Notes: generated from the letters alone by a model not told the origin. Counted from the first letter of the stretch, positions 43,340 to 55,300 are shown. The stretch: DNA of 64,000 nucleotides from Chlorella sorokiniana (GCA_025917655.1 CP084611.1:868001-932000), one strand, 5' to 3'. Made by a program: numbers and translations.

Positions 43340-44697
43340 TCAATGAAGGTGAGGGGAAGCTACAGGCTTCCCTGGCATTGCTGCTGCACATTCTGCGGCC
43401 GCGTCTGCTCCCGCTGGGCCCCAGCCAGCAGTGGAAGCGTGCACTTCCTCCATTCCCTGCTGCTGCTGTTGCCTGGTCAGCTCCGCAGCCATGGCAACCT
43501 TGACGGCTCCAAGGCGCCGTGTCATGGCACGCAGCAGAGCATCTATCATCTGTACCCGCCCTATGCGCCCTTGCAAGCTGCCAGCATCCGCAGCCTGGAA
43601 CCAGGTCGAAGCAGATACTTCGTGAGGATTTGCACTCCCGTGGAGGCAATCTTAGCCGCTGCAGATTGAGTTTGCAAAGCAGGACAGCAATTGCTGCAGT
43701 GTCAACACCAACTGGGGCGGTCACCAGCTCACCTGCTCATCTGGAGGCAGCGCCACCTTTCGCTGCTGTTTGGCCAGCACGCTCTTTGTGAGGCGCAGGT
43801 GGCTGCTGCTGCCATGCCGCGTCAGCATGGCCTCCATGCATGCTGATACGCGCTCCTGGTCAAGCGCTTTGCGAAGGGCGGCAACTGCTGCACATCAGTC
43901 ATGGCGATGCACAGTTAGCAATGCATGGAAGCGAACCCTAAACCCATGGTCCATGGATGCAACGACTGGTCTGAGCAGGTTATAACCCAACCCATGCTCG
44001 CCTGCTGCAGGGCAGCCACCATGGCTGCCTTGTCCTCCATGCAACTGCAGCCTTAGCGGGTCAAGGCCTAGTGCAACCGCAAGTTGCACAGTGGGATCTT
44101 GCATCCCATCAAAGCTACTGCAGTATCCCTGGTTGCTATCTGCACAGAGGGAGGGGCACTAACATGTCCCCCAGGTCTACTGGTATACTAGCCAGGACGC
44201 TGAGAATCGTGCTCACCTAAATCCAAGCTGCTATATAAGCTGATCATACTCCACTTGCTGTTGCAATTGGCTGCGCCATCGTCCATGCAGCCGCCAACAT
44301 GCACCCCATCTGAGCAATCCTCGTCGCTATCAATGTCGTCGGAATCCCAGTCGCTGGGCAGGCTGAGGTGCCGCAAAGGAGCTGCTCCTGGGACAGGCAA
44401 GACTGCCGGCCCAGAAGTTGTTGGAACGTAAGCATTCGAGCCATTGGAGCCAAAGACCTCCTGTTGGACACCGATTCTGTCTGCATGCCCTTGTTCACGG
44501 AGCAGTGAGGAGGGCGGCGGCGGGGCAGTGCCGCCCTGCGAAGGCTCGTTGTCCGCTGCTTTACGTGCCTGCGACAGAGATTGAACTCTCTGCTTCACGA
44601 CACCGGGCTCCTCCACGGCCACAAACTGCCGAAAGCCCAGGGAAGGGCGTCCCAGGTTGGAGAGTTTGCGTGTGCGATTGAGCAGCGGCCCTGACAT
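43340..44697 (-). CDS. Hypothetical protein
   Basis: Four exons: 44217-44697, 44002-44139, 43733-43887 and 43340-43658. The first exon encodes a basic, Ser/Pro-rich start (MSGPLLNRTRKLSNLGRPSL) and an acidic patch (SDWDSDDIDSDEDCSDG). The second and third encode predicted helices (DKAAMVAALQQ, AVAALRKALDQERVSACMEA). The last contains QILTKYLLRPGS and RIGRVQMIDALLRAMTRRLG, then a Gln run and an Ala-rich tail. The intron after 44002 has a GC donor. One or two single-base slips are needed in exon 2 and near 43585. The layout suggests a helical scaffold protein with a disordered, phosphorylatable N-terminus. I do not recognise the family. Convergent with the DUF711 gene, 148 bp between stops. Confidence 0.5.
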
Positions 44698-45079
44698 TGT
44701 CCCAACGCTTTTAATTGTATCCCGCCGGTGAACACAGGCCACGAACGACAGCGAAAACCGTGTTGACCAGAGCTTGAAGGCCTTTACGATTAAAGGATTT
44801 AAAGATTGCCTACATAAGTTGTGTCTCTCAGCGCTCCGAAACTAACGGCACTGTTGCTGATGTCGAGTATTGCTGCAACGGCAAACGTCCCGCAGCCTAC
44901 GTCCGCTGGGACTGCATGTCACATCGTACAATCAAATGATGCTCTGCCGCAATGGCTGGCAGCAAAATGAGATATCCAGCTCTCTGGTGCAAAGTCCGCA
45001 GGTGAAAATCATGAAATCCGCTGTCCACTGTGCAGACAGGTCGCAGGGAAAGCCGTGGGCTGGAGTGACGCTGCCTCGC
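44698..45079. other. Spacer between hypothetical gene and DHAR
   Basis: About 380 bp, AT-richer around 44780-44840 (AAAGGATTTAAAGATTG). It should contain the promoter of the minus-strand gene starting at 44697 and the 3' UTR of DHAR. No exon seen. Confidence 0.45.
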
Positions 45080-46443
45080 TCAAAGCTTCTTGGCGCCGTG
45101 CTTGGACCAGCCCTGGATGACCAGCTCAGGGCTGTAGTAGGTGTTCTTCCAGCTGTCCCGTGACATGAAGGTCTCCATGTACTTCTTCAGCGATCCAAAC
45201 TCGGCGGGAACCTCCCAATCCTGCACAAGCAAACACAAGCAGCCTCGCTTCTTGTCCATTGAACGCCAGGCAGCCTGCGACAGGTCGCCGTCTGAAACTG
45301 CGACTATGCTGCTCAGGACCCCGACAGCTGCGATACACTCCGCCCGCGTAGATCATGGGGCTCCCCCTTTCTCCCTCCCGGTACCCACCCGGAAGTGCTT
45401 GGTGGCGACCTGCATGTGGTACAAGCGCGGCATGACGGCCAGGTCGGTGGCGCAGGGCGCCGCCCCGCCGATGAAGGGGCCGTGCGCCTCCAGGTGCTCG
45501 TTGAGGCCGTGCAGGCAGGCGACCAGCTCCGCCTCCTTGGCTGCAGCCTCCTCCGCGCTGCTCTTGATGAAGTCGCGGAACTTGGGCAGCACGTCCAGCC
45601 CGCTGCAAAAGAGGGCCGCAAGCAACGGTGCCGAAGCCGTGGATGCTGCACAAGTGTTCCGCACGGAGCAGCACAACGTGTAGTACACCAAGCCAGAGCT
45701 GAACTGGTGCATGGCATGCCCGCTTGTGCCGCACGACAAGCAAGAATCAGGCCCGATGCGGCGGCACGCACATCTGTGGGGGTCCTGCGAGGTGCCCAGC
45801 TTGGGCTCTGGGAACTTCTTCTCCAGGTAGTCCACAATCACACCGCTGTCCACAATCCAGTCGCCCGTCTCCAGCTCCTGCGCGGCAGCAGAGCGGATGG
45901 GTCGACATCCGCTGGGCACAGCCAGCACACTGGTCAAGAAGATGCGCGACAGCACGTGCAGTTTGCAGCCAGGGCAGTTTGCGTGCTTGCTGCCAACTGG
46001 TCGCCCACCTTCATGACAGGAACGCTGCCCGCAGGGTTGACGTCCAGCAGCCACTGCGGCTTGTTGTCAAAGTCAATCAGCGTGGTGGTGTACCCAACCC
46101 CCTTCTCCTCTAGCGTCAGCAGCGCTCGGTGGCAGAAGGGGCCTGGAAGGGGAGACAACCGCGCATGAAACAGGAGCTGAACAGGTGGTGGCTTCGAACT
46201 CTTCAATCATATCGTGCACGCTGGCTGCAAAGCCAGCTGCCGATGCCGCCTTCCGCCAGACTGCTGCCAGCGCCGCACACACTCACAGTCGCCGAGTTGG
46301 GAGCCAGCGCCCTTCACTGCGATGTCATACTTGGGAACTGCGGCCATGACGACGGTTCTGAGTGCTCGGCTGGAACGGAGGGGCCGAAAAGCTGCGGTTC
46401 TGAGCTGGGTCGCTGCCAGTGCAGTTTGCACACCGCTCCGCAT
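45080..46443 (-). CDS. DHAR: Glutathione-dependent dehydroascorbate reductase (DHAR), organelle-targeted
   Basis: Reduces dehydroascorbate to ascorbate with glutathione; a GST-fold enzyme. Exons: 46287-46443, 46009-46142, 45768-45877, 45389-45602 and 45080-45220, about 250 residues. The first ~35 residues (MRSGVQTALAATQLRTAAFR) look like a plastid transit peptide. The thioredoxin-like domain has YDIAVKGAG, the catalytic CPFC motif split by the first intron, and NPAGSVPVMK. The helical domain has EHLEAHGPFIGGAAPCATDL and ends GWSKHGAKKL. The third exon's donor (45768) is inferred to keep phase and is the weakest boundary. Divergent from TBP, 383 bp between start codons. Plastid targeting is inference. 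Confidence 0.9.
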
Positions 46444-46826
46444 TCCTCCAAGGCAGGTAAAGGTGTTGCAGCAGTAAGAATTGGCGATCAATGAGGTTCA
46501 AAGCGGAATGAGGCAACATGGGGCTCAAGTGTGTTGTACGTGAGGCAGCGTACTTCCTTTGACATTTGAGACTCTTCAAGCCTTCAGGAGCCTCTCTCAA
46601 GCCAGTGTTTACATCAAATAAGGGGTTGCGATCCCCAAGTTTCGCCCTGCGGTCGGCACGCCCATCCAAACTCTGTCAGTGACGGCTCTTTTGTTGTCGA
46701 CGCTCGTGTTACGAGCGGGGCCTGTGCCCCTGCCTGTACAACCGTGCCAGGCAGCACAGGCAGCGGAGACCCCGCCAGGAGCTTGCTCCCGAGGCTCCGA
46801 GGCAAGGAGTGCCTCACTGCGGCAGT
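46444..46826. promoter_or_regulatory. Divergent promoter region, DHAR / TBP
   Basis: A 383-bp spacer between head-to-head genes that must contain both promoters. I see no clear TATA box for the TBP gene itself. No coding exon. Confidence 0.5.
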
Positions 46827-48153
46827 ATGGCGGATGGAGCGGGCCCCAGTAACGCAGGGGCGGTGGTTCCAGCAACAGAACCGGAGGTGGACCTCACCAT
46901 TCACCCCTCCGGCATTGTGCCGCAACTGCAGGTGCGGTGCGCTGCTGGTCTTTCGCTGCCGTGTATGGTGCACCCTCTGCATTGTAAATGATATGTTGCA
47001 CACTGTCTGTTATGTCGCCTCGCTGGCTGTGAGCAACTGCCCAACCTGGGCAGTCCGCGTGGCCGCTGACGTGTCCGCTCACTTCGCTGTGCCCCCGACT
47101 ATGACCCGACAGAACGTGGTAGCTACGGTCAATCTTGAGTGCAAGCTTGACCTCAAAAACATTGCACTGCACGCTCGCAATGCCGAGTACAACCCCAAGC
47201 GCTTTGCCGCGGTGATCATGCGCATCCGGGAGCCCAAGTCCACCGCGCTCATCTTCCATTCGGGCAAGATGGTGTGCACGGGCACCAAGAGCGAGCAGGA
47301 AGCGCGCATCGCATCGCGCAAGTACGCCAAGATCTTGCAGAAGTTGAACTACGCGGTGTCGTTCAAGGTGGGGTGTGATGGGGAGGGGGGCATTGACTGG
47401 GGCTGGTCCGGCTCCCACGCCTGAACCCTGGATTTGTGTTTGCGGGGGCGGGGATGCTTTTACGTTGTGTTTGTACTCTCACCTGTGAAAAATTGTTTGT
47501 CTGGTTGTGCAGGAGTTTAAGATTCAGAACATGGTGGGCAGCTGCGACGTGAAGTTCCCCATCCGCTTGGAGGGCCTGGCTAGCACTCACGCTGTCTTTT
47601 GCAGCGTGAGCAGCACGCTGTTCCCTTTGGTCCATAGATCCTTCAGCCTGGATCCCAACGCTGGAATGTCGCTTGCGTATGTGCTGGAAGTTACACCTGT
47701 GCAGGTGTTGCTTCCTCGGATGAATCGTTGTGCGAGTGTGGTTGCAGTACGAGCCGGAGCTTTTCCCTGGCCTCATCTACCGCATGGCCGACCCCAAGAT
47801 CGTGCTGCTCATCTTTGTGAGCGGCAAGGTGGTGCTGACGGGGGCCAAGAAGCGGGAGGACATCTACCGCGCCTTTGAGAGCATCTACCCGGTGCTGCAG
47901 ACCTTCCGCAAGGGCGGTGCGTGGCTGCTGTGCTGCCATGCTGTGCATGCAGTTGCGCAGTGGGCGAGTTGGCAGTGATGCGGTGCAGTAAGGCGACGTG
48001 CTTTTATGACGTTCGCATTCTCCTGAGTCAAGCTGCTCTGCTCTGATTGCAGGCATGATTGCGGCACCTGATGCAGCGGCACCGTTGCCGCCGGCGCAGC
48101 AGCAGCAACAGCAGGCGCTACCCATTGTGGGCGCGCCGGTGAAGCAGTTGTAG
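46827..48153 (+). CDS. TBP: TATA-box-binding protein (TBP)
   Basis: General transcription factor that binds core promoters as part of TFIID and in Pol I and III factors. Exons: 46827-46931, 47113-47367, 47513-47605, 47748-47916 and 48053-48153, about 240 residues. The N-terminus ([20 protein letters not shown]) is short and divergent. The saddle core has two direct repeats: repeat 1 with [20 protein letters not shown] and [15 protein letters not shown], repeat 2 with [20 protein letters not shown] and [20 protein letters not shown]. All junctions keep frame and no frame slip is needed. Unusually, the core is followed by about 35 extra residues with a short Gln run ([12 protein letters not shown]), whereas TBP of plants and animals ends at or soon after the core. 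Confidence 0.97.
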
Positions 48154-48618
48154 CCGGAGGAGCAGCTGGCCGGATGCTTTGCCAGTCAAATTTGTGGCAG
48201 CTTCTGACAAGCTAGCTCATCCCTTAGGTAGTGCAGCCTGTGTCCTTCCTTCCTTCTTGCTGCAGCTGTCGTGCACAGCTGTCTTCACTGCTCCATTCAT
48301 TGCTGCCAGCCCTCCCCCACTTCCCAACCCTTTCTTATCGTTGGCCTGCACCTTATCTTCGTGCCCAATGCCATGTCCCTTCCCTTGCTTTGACTGAGCC
48401 TTGGTGTTCAGAAGCAGGGGGGGGGATGTAACACGGGTGTCATGGATGACCAGGCCAGTCTGGCTGAACGCTGACCCACCAAAGAGTATGTGATGACGCG
48501 CCGTGACTTTGGACAAGGGCCGCAGCAGACTACAGCAGTCGCCCTCTGGAGTCGTGCACATGCGGATTCGAGTGGTGCCAGGCCAACATGGAGAAAATGC
48601 AACCCCGCAGGAACCAGC
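48154..48618. other. Convergent spacer
   Basis: About 465 bp, pyrimidine-rich on the plus strand (48240-48400). Presumably the TBP 3' UTR and that of the opposite gene. No coding exon recognised. Confidence 0.45.
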
Positions 48619-49979
48619 TCAGTCCTGCACAATGCAAAAGAGGGATGAGCAAGCAGTTTAAGAAAGAACAAAGTGGCTGCAATGCCAGCCACGAAGGCAT
48701 CGCCTGGTCCCTGTGCAACAACCCACCCTGCGAGGGAACTTCTGCTTGATTGCGGAATGCAGCTCGTCCATTTGAATGTAAGTGCGCTTGCCCTTCTTGG
48801 GGGTAAAGCCATCCACGTGTGGCAGGCAGTCGGGGATCTTGGCGTACACCGATTCGGGGTCGGCAATGCCTGGGCGCAGCTGGCCCCGGTTCACCTGCGC
48901 CCACAACTGTGATCAATCAATTGACAACTGGTTGCACTGCCAATGTTGTAGGGACCCAGCTACCTAGATCGGGCATCTTTCAAGGCTTATAAGCAGTTAG
49001 CAGGTGTTCATGGGCCTACATACACTGCTCACCCCGCGGGCACGAAAGTGCTGCTTGATGTCCTCCAGCGTTGTAACAGGCACGTCTTTGATGCACCGCT
49101 TTGTGCCACCATTCTTGTCCACCATCACAAAATCCTCCAGGTGGGGCCGCTTGCGCATGTTGTTGGACTGTTCGCCGCCTGACGAAGCAGCTGCGCCAGC
49201 GCCAGCGCTTGGGGGCCAGCTGGATGGGCCGCCGTCTGTCGCCGCTGGCTCCTACCAACAGCCTGCAGGTCTGGCCCACCCCACTCCTCTTCTGACTCTG
49301 GCACATAGCTGTCATCATCACTGGCTTCACCCCTGTCCTCATTGATCCGTGCAATCTTCTTCTTGAGGGCCAAATTCTCCTTCTCAACAGCACGCAGTTT
49401 GGCTCCAACCGCCTGCGCCTCTGCCTTGGCGGCAGCAGCCTCCGCCTGGGCCCGTGCTGCTGTCAGCCCTATCTCATTGCACTTCGTGTCGGCTGAAACA
49501 GAGAACAAGGAAGGGAATGCCGGTGAGCAGGGCGTCCGATGCGGAACATGGTTGAGTTTGCGTTAGCCCTCACTTGAGTTCTTCAGCGTTGCGATCTCTT
49601 CCTGCAGCTTGTTGATGGAGGTGTCATGTGCTTCGATGGAGGTCTTATGTCCTTCAGAAACCGCCAAGAGCGTCTCAACTTGCGTTTTCAGCCCTCGGAT
49701 GGAAGCATTTGTTGTAGTGGCCGCCTTGAGCTGAAGCTTGCTCAATTCCACGAGAGACGTAATGTTCTGCTCAGTATCAGACTGGCCCAGAGGGACGAGC
49801 GCCTTGCCCTCCGCTCCGAGGCTAGCACAGGCGCTCATGTCACTCCACTCCGCCAGTTGGGCGTATAAATAACGCTTTAAATCACTACCGCCATCGAGGA
49901 ACATTGGGAGTCCTGTAAGCTGCGCGGGTTTGACCAAACAGACCCAGGCCATGGAATGCAACGCTGCGGGACAGGACAT
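48619..49979 (-). CDS. Hypothetical coiled-coil protein
   Basis: Exons 49574-49979, 49256-49492, 49033-49178, 48727-48894 and a two-codon last exon 48619-48624. The first exon has a globular-looking start and a long heptad-like helix (SKLQLKAATTTNASIRGLKT, HDTSINKLQEEIATLKNSS). The second continues the coiled coil (ARAQAEAAAAKAEAQAVGAK, ENLALKKKIARINEDRG) into an acidic SDDDSYVPESEEEWGGPD. The last two real exons form a compact conserved-looking region: RKRPHLEDFVMVDKNGGTKR, TLEDIKQHFRARG, VDGFTPKKGKRTYIQMDELH. All junctions keep frame. The second-to-last exon ends KFPRR and the next gives D then stop. Family not recognised. Head-to-head with the next gene, start codons 59 bp apart. Confidence 0.6.
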
Positions 49980-50038
49980 GTCCTTCTGTTTCCTACGTTT
50001 TCTTTATTGCGGGGGCTCCAATACCTATTATTTCCTCA
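49980..50038. promoter_or_regulatory. 59-bp bidirectional promoter/5' UTR spacer
   Basis: Only 59 bp separate the start codons of two divergent predicted genes. The segment includes T-rich sequence (TTTCTTTATTG near 50000). If both starts are right, promoter elements must overlap coding sequence or transcripts must overlap. Confidence 0.4.
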
Positions 50039-52034
50039 ATGGATGTACGTGAACACCTTCTGGCGCTGGGGATTGCGTACGCCAAACACTCGCGCCTGCA
50101 GTCAGAACTCCTTGGTTGTGGGAGTCGAGCGGATGCAGAACAGCGCATCAGAGAATACTACCAGACCACCCTCCTCTTCGGACATCCCGACAAGCGGCAC
50201 CGTGAGGGCGAGCGCCCTGCTCACATCACCTCCGCGGGGTTCAGCTTTGATGCAGACGCCGCCAAAAGGGCGCGTGATGCACTGCTGCATTGGATAGCAG
50301 ACCGTTGGCGAGAAGGGGGTCAGCGTTTGGAGGAACAGCGGCAGCAGCGGCAGCAAGAAGAGCGGAGGGCCGCCTACGAGCTGCAACAGCAAAAGGCAAT
50401 CATGCGCCAGCACTTCAAGTTTCTCAGTGATATTCAGCAGTCTGCGTGGCCAGGCGACCAAGGCTCTCTAATGCTGAAGTGTGAACCGGCTGGCGACGGG
50501 CTGTTGCGCTTGTGGTTGGAAAGGCCATCCCTACGTGGCGAGGCGCGTTCTGCATGCTGCCGCTGTGGAGCATTCTAAAATCATCTCAATCTGCACATCG
50601 CTGTTTGTGTGCAGGAACATCGCGTTTGGCAGGGTTACCTCTTGCCGGATGGCACACGTCCGAAACAGCCTGCGCCTGGCTCAGTGTGTACCTGGCGGGT
50701 GACCGATCAACTTTCACGCTTAGCAAGCAGCGCAGCCCAGCAGTTCGGCAACGACTGGTACCTTCATGTGGAGGAGGACAGTGGATTTTTGACGACGGGA
50801 ACTGCAGCGGAAGATAATGAGCCTGGCTTTCGCCTGCACGTTATGGTGGAAGGGAAGCGCTGTGCGCAGTTCACAGATGAACAGCTGTGGCAGGGGCAGG
50901 TGGACGTTGTGTTTCACGCTGCAGCCAGCTCCACGCACCCACATGCACAAAATGAGCATACCGCGGGTTCAAATGGGCAGCCTGGAGTGGTCAGCCTCAG
51001 CAGCAGCAGCAGCAGCAGCGACCGCAGAGGAGCAGCGGCTGTGGCGACAGCGGTGGTGCTAGCAGGAACGAGTCAGGAAGCTATAGTCCTGGACTGAATG
51101 CTATTTCAGTGCCATTGAAGCGCCGGGTCGCCAAAAAGTCGTCAAGTCCAGAGGTGCGTGCGATGTTGGTGCCATTAATCTCCCAGGCTTCCTTGGCGCG
51201 ATTGCATGCATCTGCTCTTGACTTGTGGAAGGCCATTTCCATTGACAGCATTGATCAACCTTGCTCTACTGTCTCACCTCAGCAGGACTGGATGCGCAAC
51301 CTTCACCAAGAATTAGACCTGGATTTGGAGGAGGATCTCCAGCAGACAGCGGCGCAACGAAAGAGGCAGCAGCAAGGGCATGCCACCAGAGCTGTCCAAA
51401 GTAAGCAGCAACGCAGCGAGGAACGCCTGCATGCAGCTTCAGAAGCCATCTCATCAGGTGCGCCTCGTCGGCTCGTATTGCATTTTGCACAGCTGCTGCA
51501 GGAAGTGGGCTGGTGGATTTACTCTTCGTGCAGTTGGTAATGCAGGTGCAGGACGGCGCTCAACGGCCCGCGTGTGGGCCGAGTTTGTGCAGCGTGCCCG
51601 CAGCCAGTTACCAAACTTGCTGGAGGGCCCTCAGCGTGTTCAAGTTGGCACAGAAGAAGAGGAGCCTGAGATCCTCGTGACCCCTGATGGCAAGTTTTGG
51701 TTCCTTGCCTGCCAACGGCACAACGGGCCATCAACGTTGCCCTACCTTGATATTGCTATAATGCGTGCAGGTGTTGTTTATGGAAAAATGTGCTATTCGC
51801 TCTCCAAGTTTGCCATCATGGTGATTCGTAAGCGCAATCCCTCGCGCAAGTCGGCAAGCGGTTGGGAGGAGGCAAGCGGCTGCCTCTGCACCTGAGCATG
51901 TGGCTCAAGTGGGCTCCGTGTGGAAGGCCATGATGCCGATCGAATCTTTATGATTGCTGCAGGTCAAGTGGCGCGGAAAGAGGCTAAAGGAGTATTATGA
52001 CGATCTGAAGCAGTGGGACACAACGACCAGTTGA
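50039..52034 (+). CDS. Hypothetical protein
   Basis: Exons about 50039-50560, 50615-51457, 51552-51820 and 51963-52034. The first exon encodes a helical region (MDVREHLLALGIAYAKHSRL, GHPDKRHREGERP) and a Gln/Arg-rich coiled coil (RLEEQRQQRQQEERRAAYEL). The second gives RVWQGYLLPDGTRPKQP, a beta-rich looking stretch (GNDWYLHVEEDSGFLTTG), then a Ser run where the frame changes near the CAG repeat at 51000-51020, and then a basic, helical part (LKRRVAKKSSSPEVR). The third has RVWAEFVQRARSQLPNLLEG and EILVTPDGKFWFLACQRHNG; the last ends KRLKEYYDDLKQWDTTTS. Junctions three and four keep frame; the first junction is unresolved. I do not recognise the family. It could be two genes instead of one. 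Confidence 0.5.
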
Positions 52035-52377
52035 CGCAAAGCAGGAGCGCCGCCTTGTAGTGCACAACTGCTGCCCACTGGCACCATTTCTGCTGTGCAG
52101 CAGCCACTTAAAAGTTACCCAGATTGTTGCTTGATGTCAAAACAGGTGGAACAGGATGGCATGCACCATCGCATATGTCTGAATAGGTCCCTATGCTGGC
52201 AAGGTCGATTCAGCAACGGCAGGAGGCAGCTGACTGGCGCCAGGGGAGGGCGCCGCGTGTACTGAACTGCGCTTCCAAAGACGCGGTCCGCCATCTCTTA
52301 ATCGAGCTTTCAAGCCTCGCCAATAAGGGTTTGAGCATTCAAGCAAGGATCCTTGACGTTCGGAAAAGGTCTCTGGG
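52035..52377. other. Intergenic spacer
   Basis: About 340 bp between two genes in the same direction. TTTAAAAG-like and AT-richer sequence occurs near 52105-52150. No coding exon seen; it should hold the promoter of the TraB-domain gene. Confidence 0.45.
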
Positions 52378-55300
52378 ATGGAGGAGCCTGAACCTCAGAA
52401 CGGCGGAAAGCCGCAGGCATACATTGTGTTGCAGCACCCAAGCGGATCATTGGTGCGCCTACTGCTGACGGCACGCTACCGTGCAACGGAAGCTCCTGTG
52501 GCCGCCTCGCCGCCGCCCAGCCGCTCAGGCTTCTTAACAACACCTGTCATTATTCCATTTCAACCCGCAGGTTTATGTTGTTGGCACTGCTCACGTTTCG
52601 CGCAAGGTTTGCTAGCATTTGCACGAAGGCCAGCCCGGGCTAATGGCCCTCTGCCTGTGACGACTGCGTCGAGGCGCGCCCCATTTGCCTGCCCACAGGC
52701 TGCCCAGGACGTCAGTTCGCTCATCAACCGCGTCAACCCTGCTGTGGTGGTGGTTGAGCTGGATGAGGAGAGGGAGCGCAAGCTGCTGGAGCAGGCACGT
52801 TCAAAAGCGGCTGTCTTGGCTGGCCGCGTTCCCCATTGCTACTGTGCACCAACTGGTGCCGCCCCGTTCCTGCGCGCAGGCTGAGCAGAACGACACGTAT
52901 GGCATACGGAGGCTCACCAACAAATCCACTTGGGAGGTGCGTTGCGGCTAGGCGTCCGTAGTGTGGGCAAGCCTACCCATGAGCAGCCGTCAATCAATGC
53001 GGGCTGTGCGCCCGTGACTGTGTGTGCCCTGCAGATTCTGCGCATGAGCGTCACAGGGGAGGCACTCCAGTACTTCATGTCCGCAATCTACACCATCACG
53101 GGGCGGTGATGGGCACCACGCCGGGCGGCGACTTCCTGGCGGCGATCGAGGCGGCGCAGAGCGTCGGGGCACAGGTGCGCGTGATGCGACGTGAGCCACA
53201 AGAAAGGGCAGGACCGTCATCTTTATCTGTTCTTCCCAACAGCTTCAGGACAAGCGCGCCTGCCGCTGCTGAACCGTGCCTGGCCGTGCAGGTTGTTCTG
53301 GGCGACCGGGACCAGACAGCGACGCTGCGGCGCGGCTGGAGTATTACACGCGCCACCTGACGCGCCGCGACAGCCGCGCCAATGTGAGGCATGCCGCTCG
53401 TGGTCCCGGGCATGCCTTTGGAGCCTGCTTTGTGTCGACGTTTGGTCGTGTGCCTGCAGGCCGACATGCGGCGCCTGCGCAATATGATGGACTCGGGCCG
53501 GCGCGAGGACGGCGGCAGTGGGCCCGCTCTTGACCAACCCGCTTCCATCGATGTCGGTGAGGCATGCCTTGGACAGCAGAGCGCTGTCTGCTGACTTCAA
53601 GACCGCCCAAAACTATCTTTGTGGTGCACGTTAGCATGACGCCTTTTTCCCTCCCCAAGGCCGCCAACCTGACTTCCTTCGCCGCGAGCCGCCGCCAACT
53701 CGGCGCGAGGTGGAAGCGGAGGAGGAAGTGCGGGCGCTGCGCAACCCAGGCATGCCTGCATGACTGCCTTCATGATTATGACGGCCTACATGTCACTCAC
53801 CGCTTCTTCTGCACCATTGTGATGTCCCTGTTTGTGTCGGCTGCTCGTCACAGATGACCCTTGGGGCTTGGGACCCGACGACGATACCGAGGCGGGCATG
53901 CGGCGGCGCCTGCTGGAAATGATGCGCGAGGGCGGCTGCCCCCAGCCCAACAACGTGCTCGCTGCCGCGCGCCGCATCTTCCAGGACGGTGAGGGCGCGG
54001 CAGGTTGGGGCGTGCCGGTGTGGCGGTGGTGGAGCGAGAGGGGCACAGCCTGCACAGCAGAGCCTGTACCGCACCATCAAGTGTTATCCCTTTCGGGCCA
54101 TACAGGGCTGGATCCGAAAGGGAGCATCCGACCAGCCGACATCCTGACGGTGCGCGAGTGCGGCAACAGCCTGGTGGAAACGTTCCGGCAGCGGGCTATG
54201 AAGGTACGTTGGAAGGCGGCTGGGCTGTACTAAAGGGCCGGTACTGAAGGGCCCCGTGCAGGATCTTTCTGCTGACTGCACGCATTGTGTCACGCGTTTG
54301 GCGCGGCGCAGGGCGACAGCACCTGGATGCAGCGGCTGGAGGAGGAGCAGGTGGCGGGGGCCAAGGGGGCGGCCGGCATGGAGCGCAGGTGCCCCACCAC
54401 GCAGCACCAGGGAGGGTCTCTCGCTGGAAAAACGGATAAACAAACTCGAATAGTTAGCTGTGCGCCCCTTGCTGCCGCTGAGAGCCGCGAGCCCCTCCCT
54501 TGCCCTGCATGCAGCACGATGGCGATGCGCAAGGTGATAGTGGATGAGCGGGACCTGATCCTGGCCAGGTGGGTTCTGCTGCTGGACAGGCACAGGGGCT
54601 GAAGCGCGTCTCGACTGCACCCTGCTCAGCCACCATCTCAGCTGTGTGCGGGGCGAGCGTTGACATGCAGGAAGCTGTGGGAGGCGGGGCTGGAGGCAGG
54701 GTCTCAGCCGGTGGTGGGTGTCGTGGGAGCAGGGCACGTCCAGGTGAGGCGCCTGCACACCGCGCTGCCAGTGTCCAGGCGGGGTGCAGGCATGGCTGGC
54801 CAGTCAAGCGCTCGCCAGCATTGGGCTTCCCCGATCTTCCTTTCCTGCCAGCCGCCACTCAGACCACCCCTGTCCTGGACTCCCCAACTGCTGAAGGGAA
54901 TCGGCAAGTATTTTGCCGAGGCTGGCGAGCCGGCCACCGAGGCCAGGGTGCAAGCCTTCCTGCAAGCACCCCACGACGACCGCGGCTCGCCGTGGGTCAC
55001 CGCGGCGGCGGGTGCCGCCGTGCTTGGCACCATAGCCTACCGCAGGCCGCGGGCCGCGGCCCTGTTTGCGGGTGCCGTGGCGCTCACCACCGCTCCCTAC
55101 CTGGGCTTCATGTTGGTGACGGTCAACCGCTTTGGCAAGGTGGGGTGTGAACTAGGTGCACAGGGAGTTGCCAGGAGGGGCAGGGCGCTGGGTGCACCGC
55201 TGTCGCCTGCACGCCCAGCGACACACCAACATTGGTGCTGAGCATTGATGCCTCTTGAGTCGATTGCGTTGCACACTTGCAAACGTTTGCAGTTTGCCAG

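Noticed and set aside
49980-52034. Idea that the unknown divergent gene pair belongs to a mobile element
   Set aside because: No terminal repeats, no transposase, integrase or reverse transcriptase motifs, and both genes have ordinary spliced structures.
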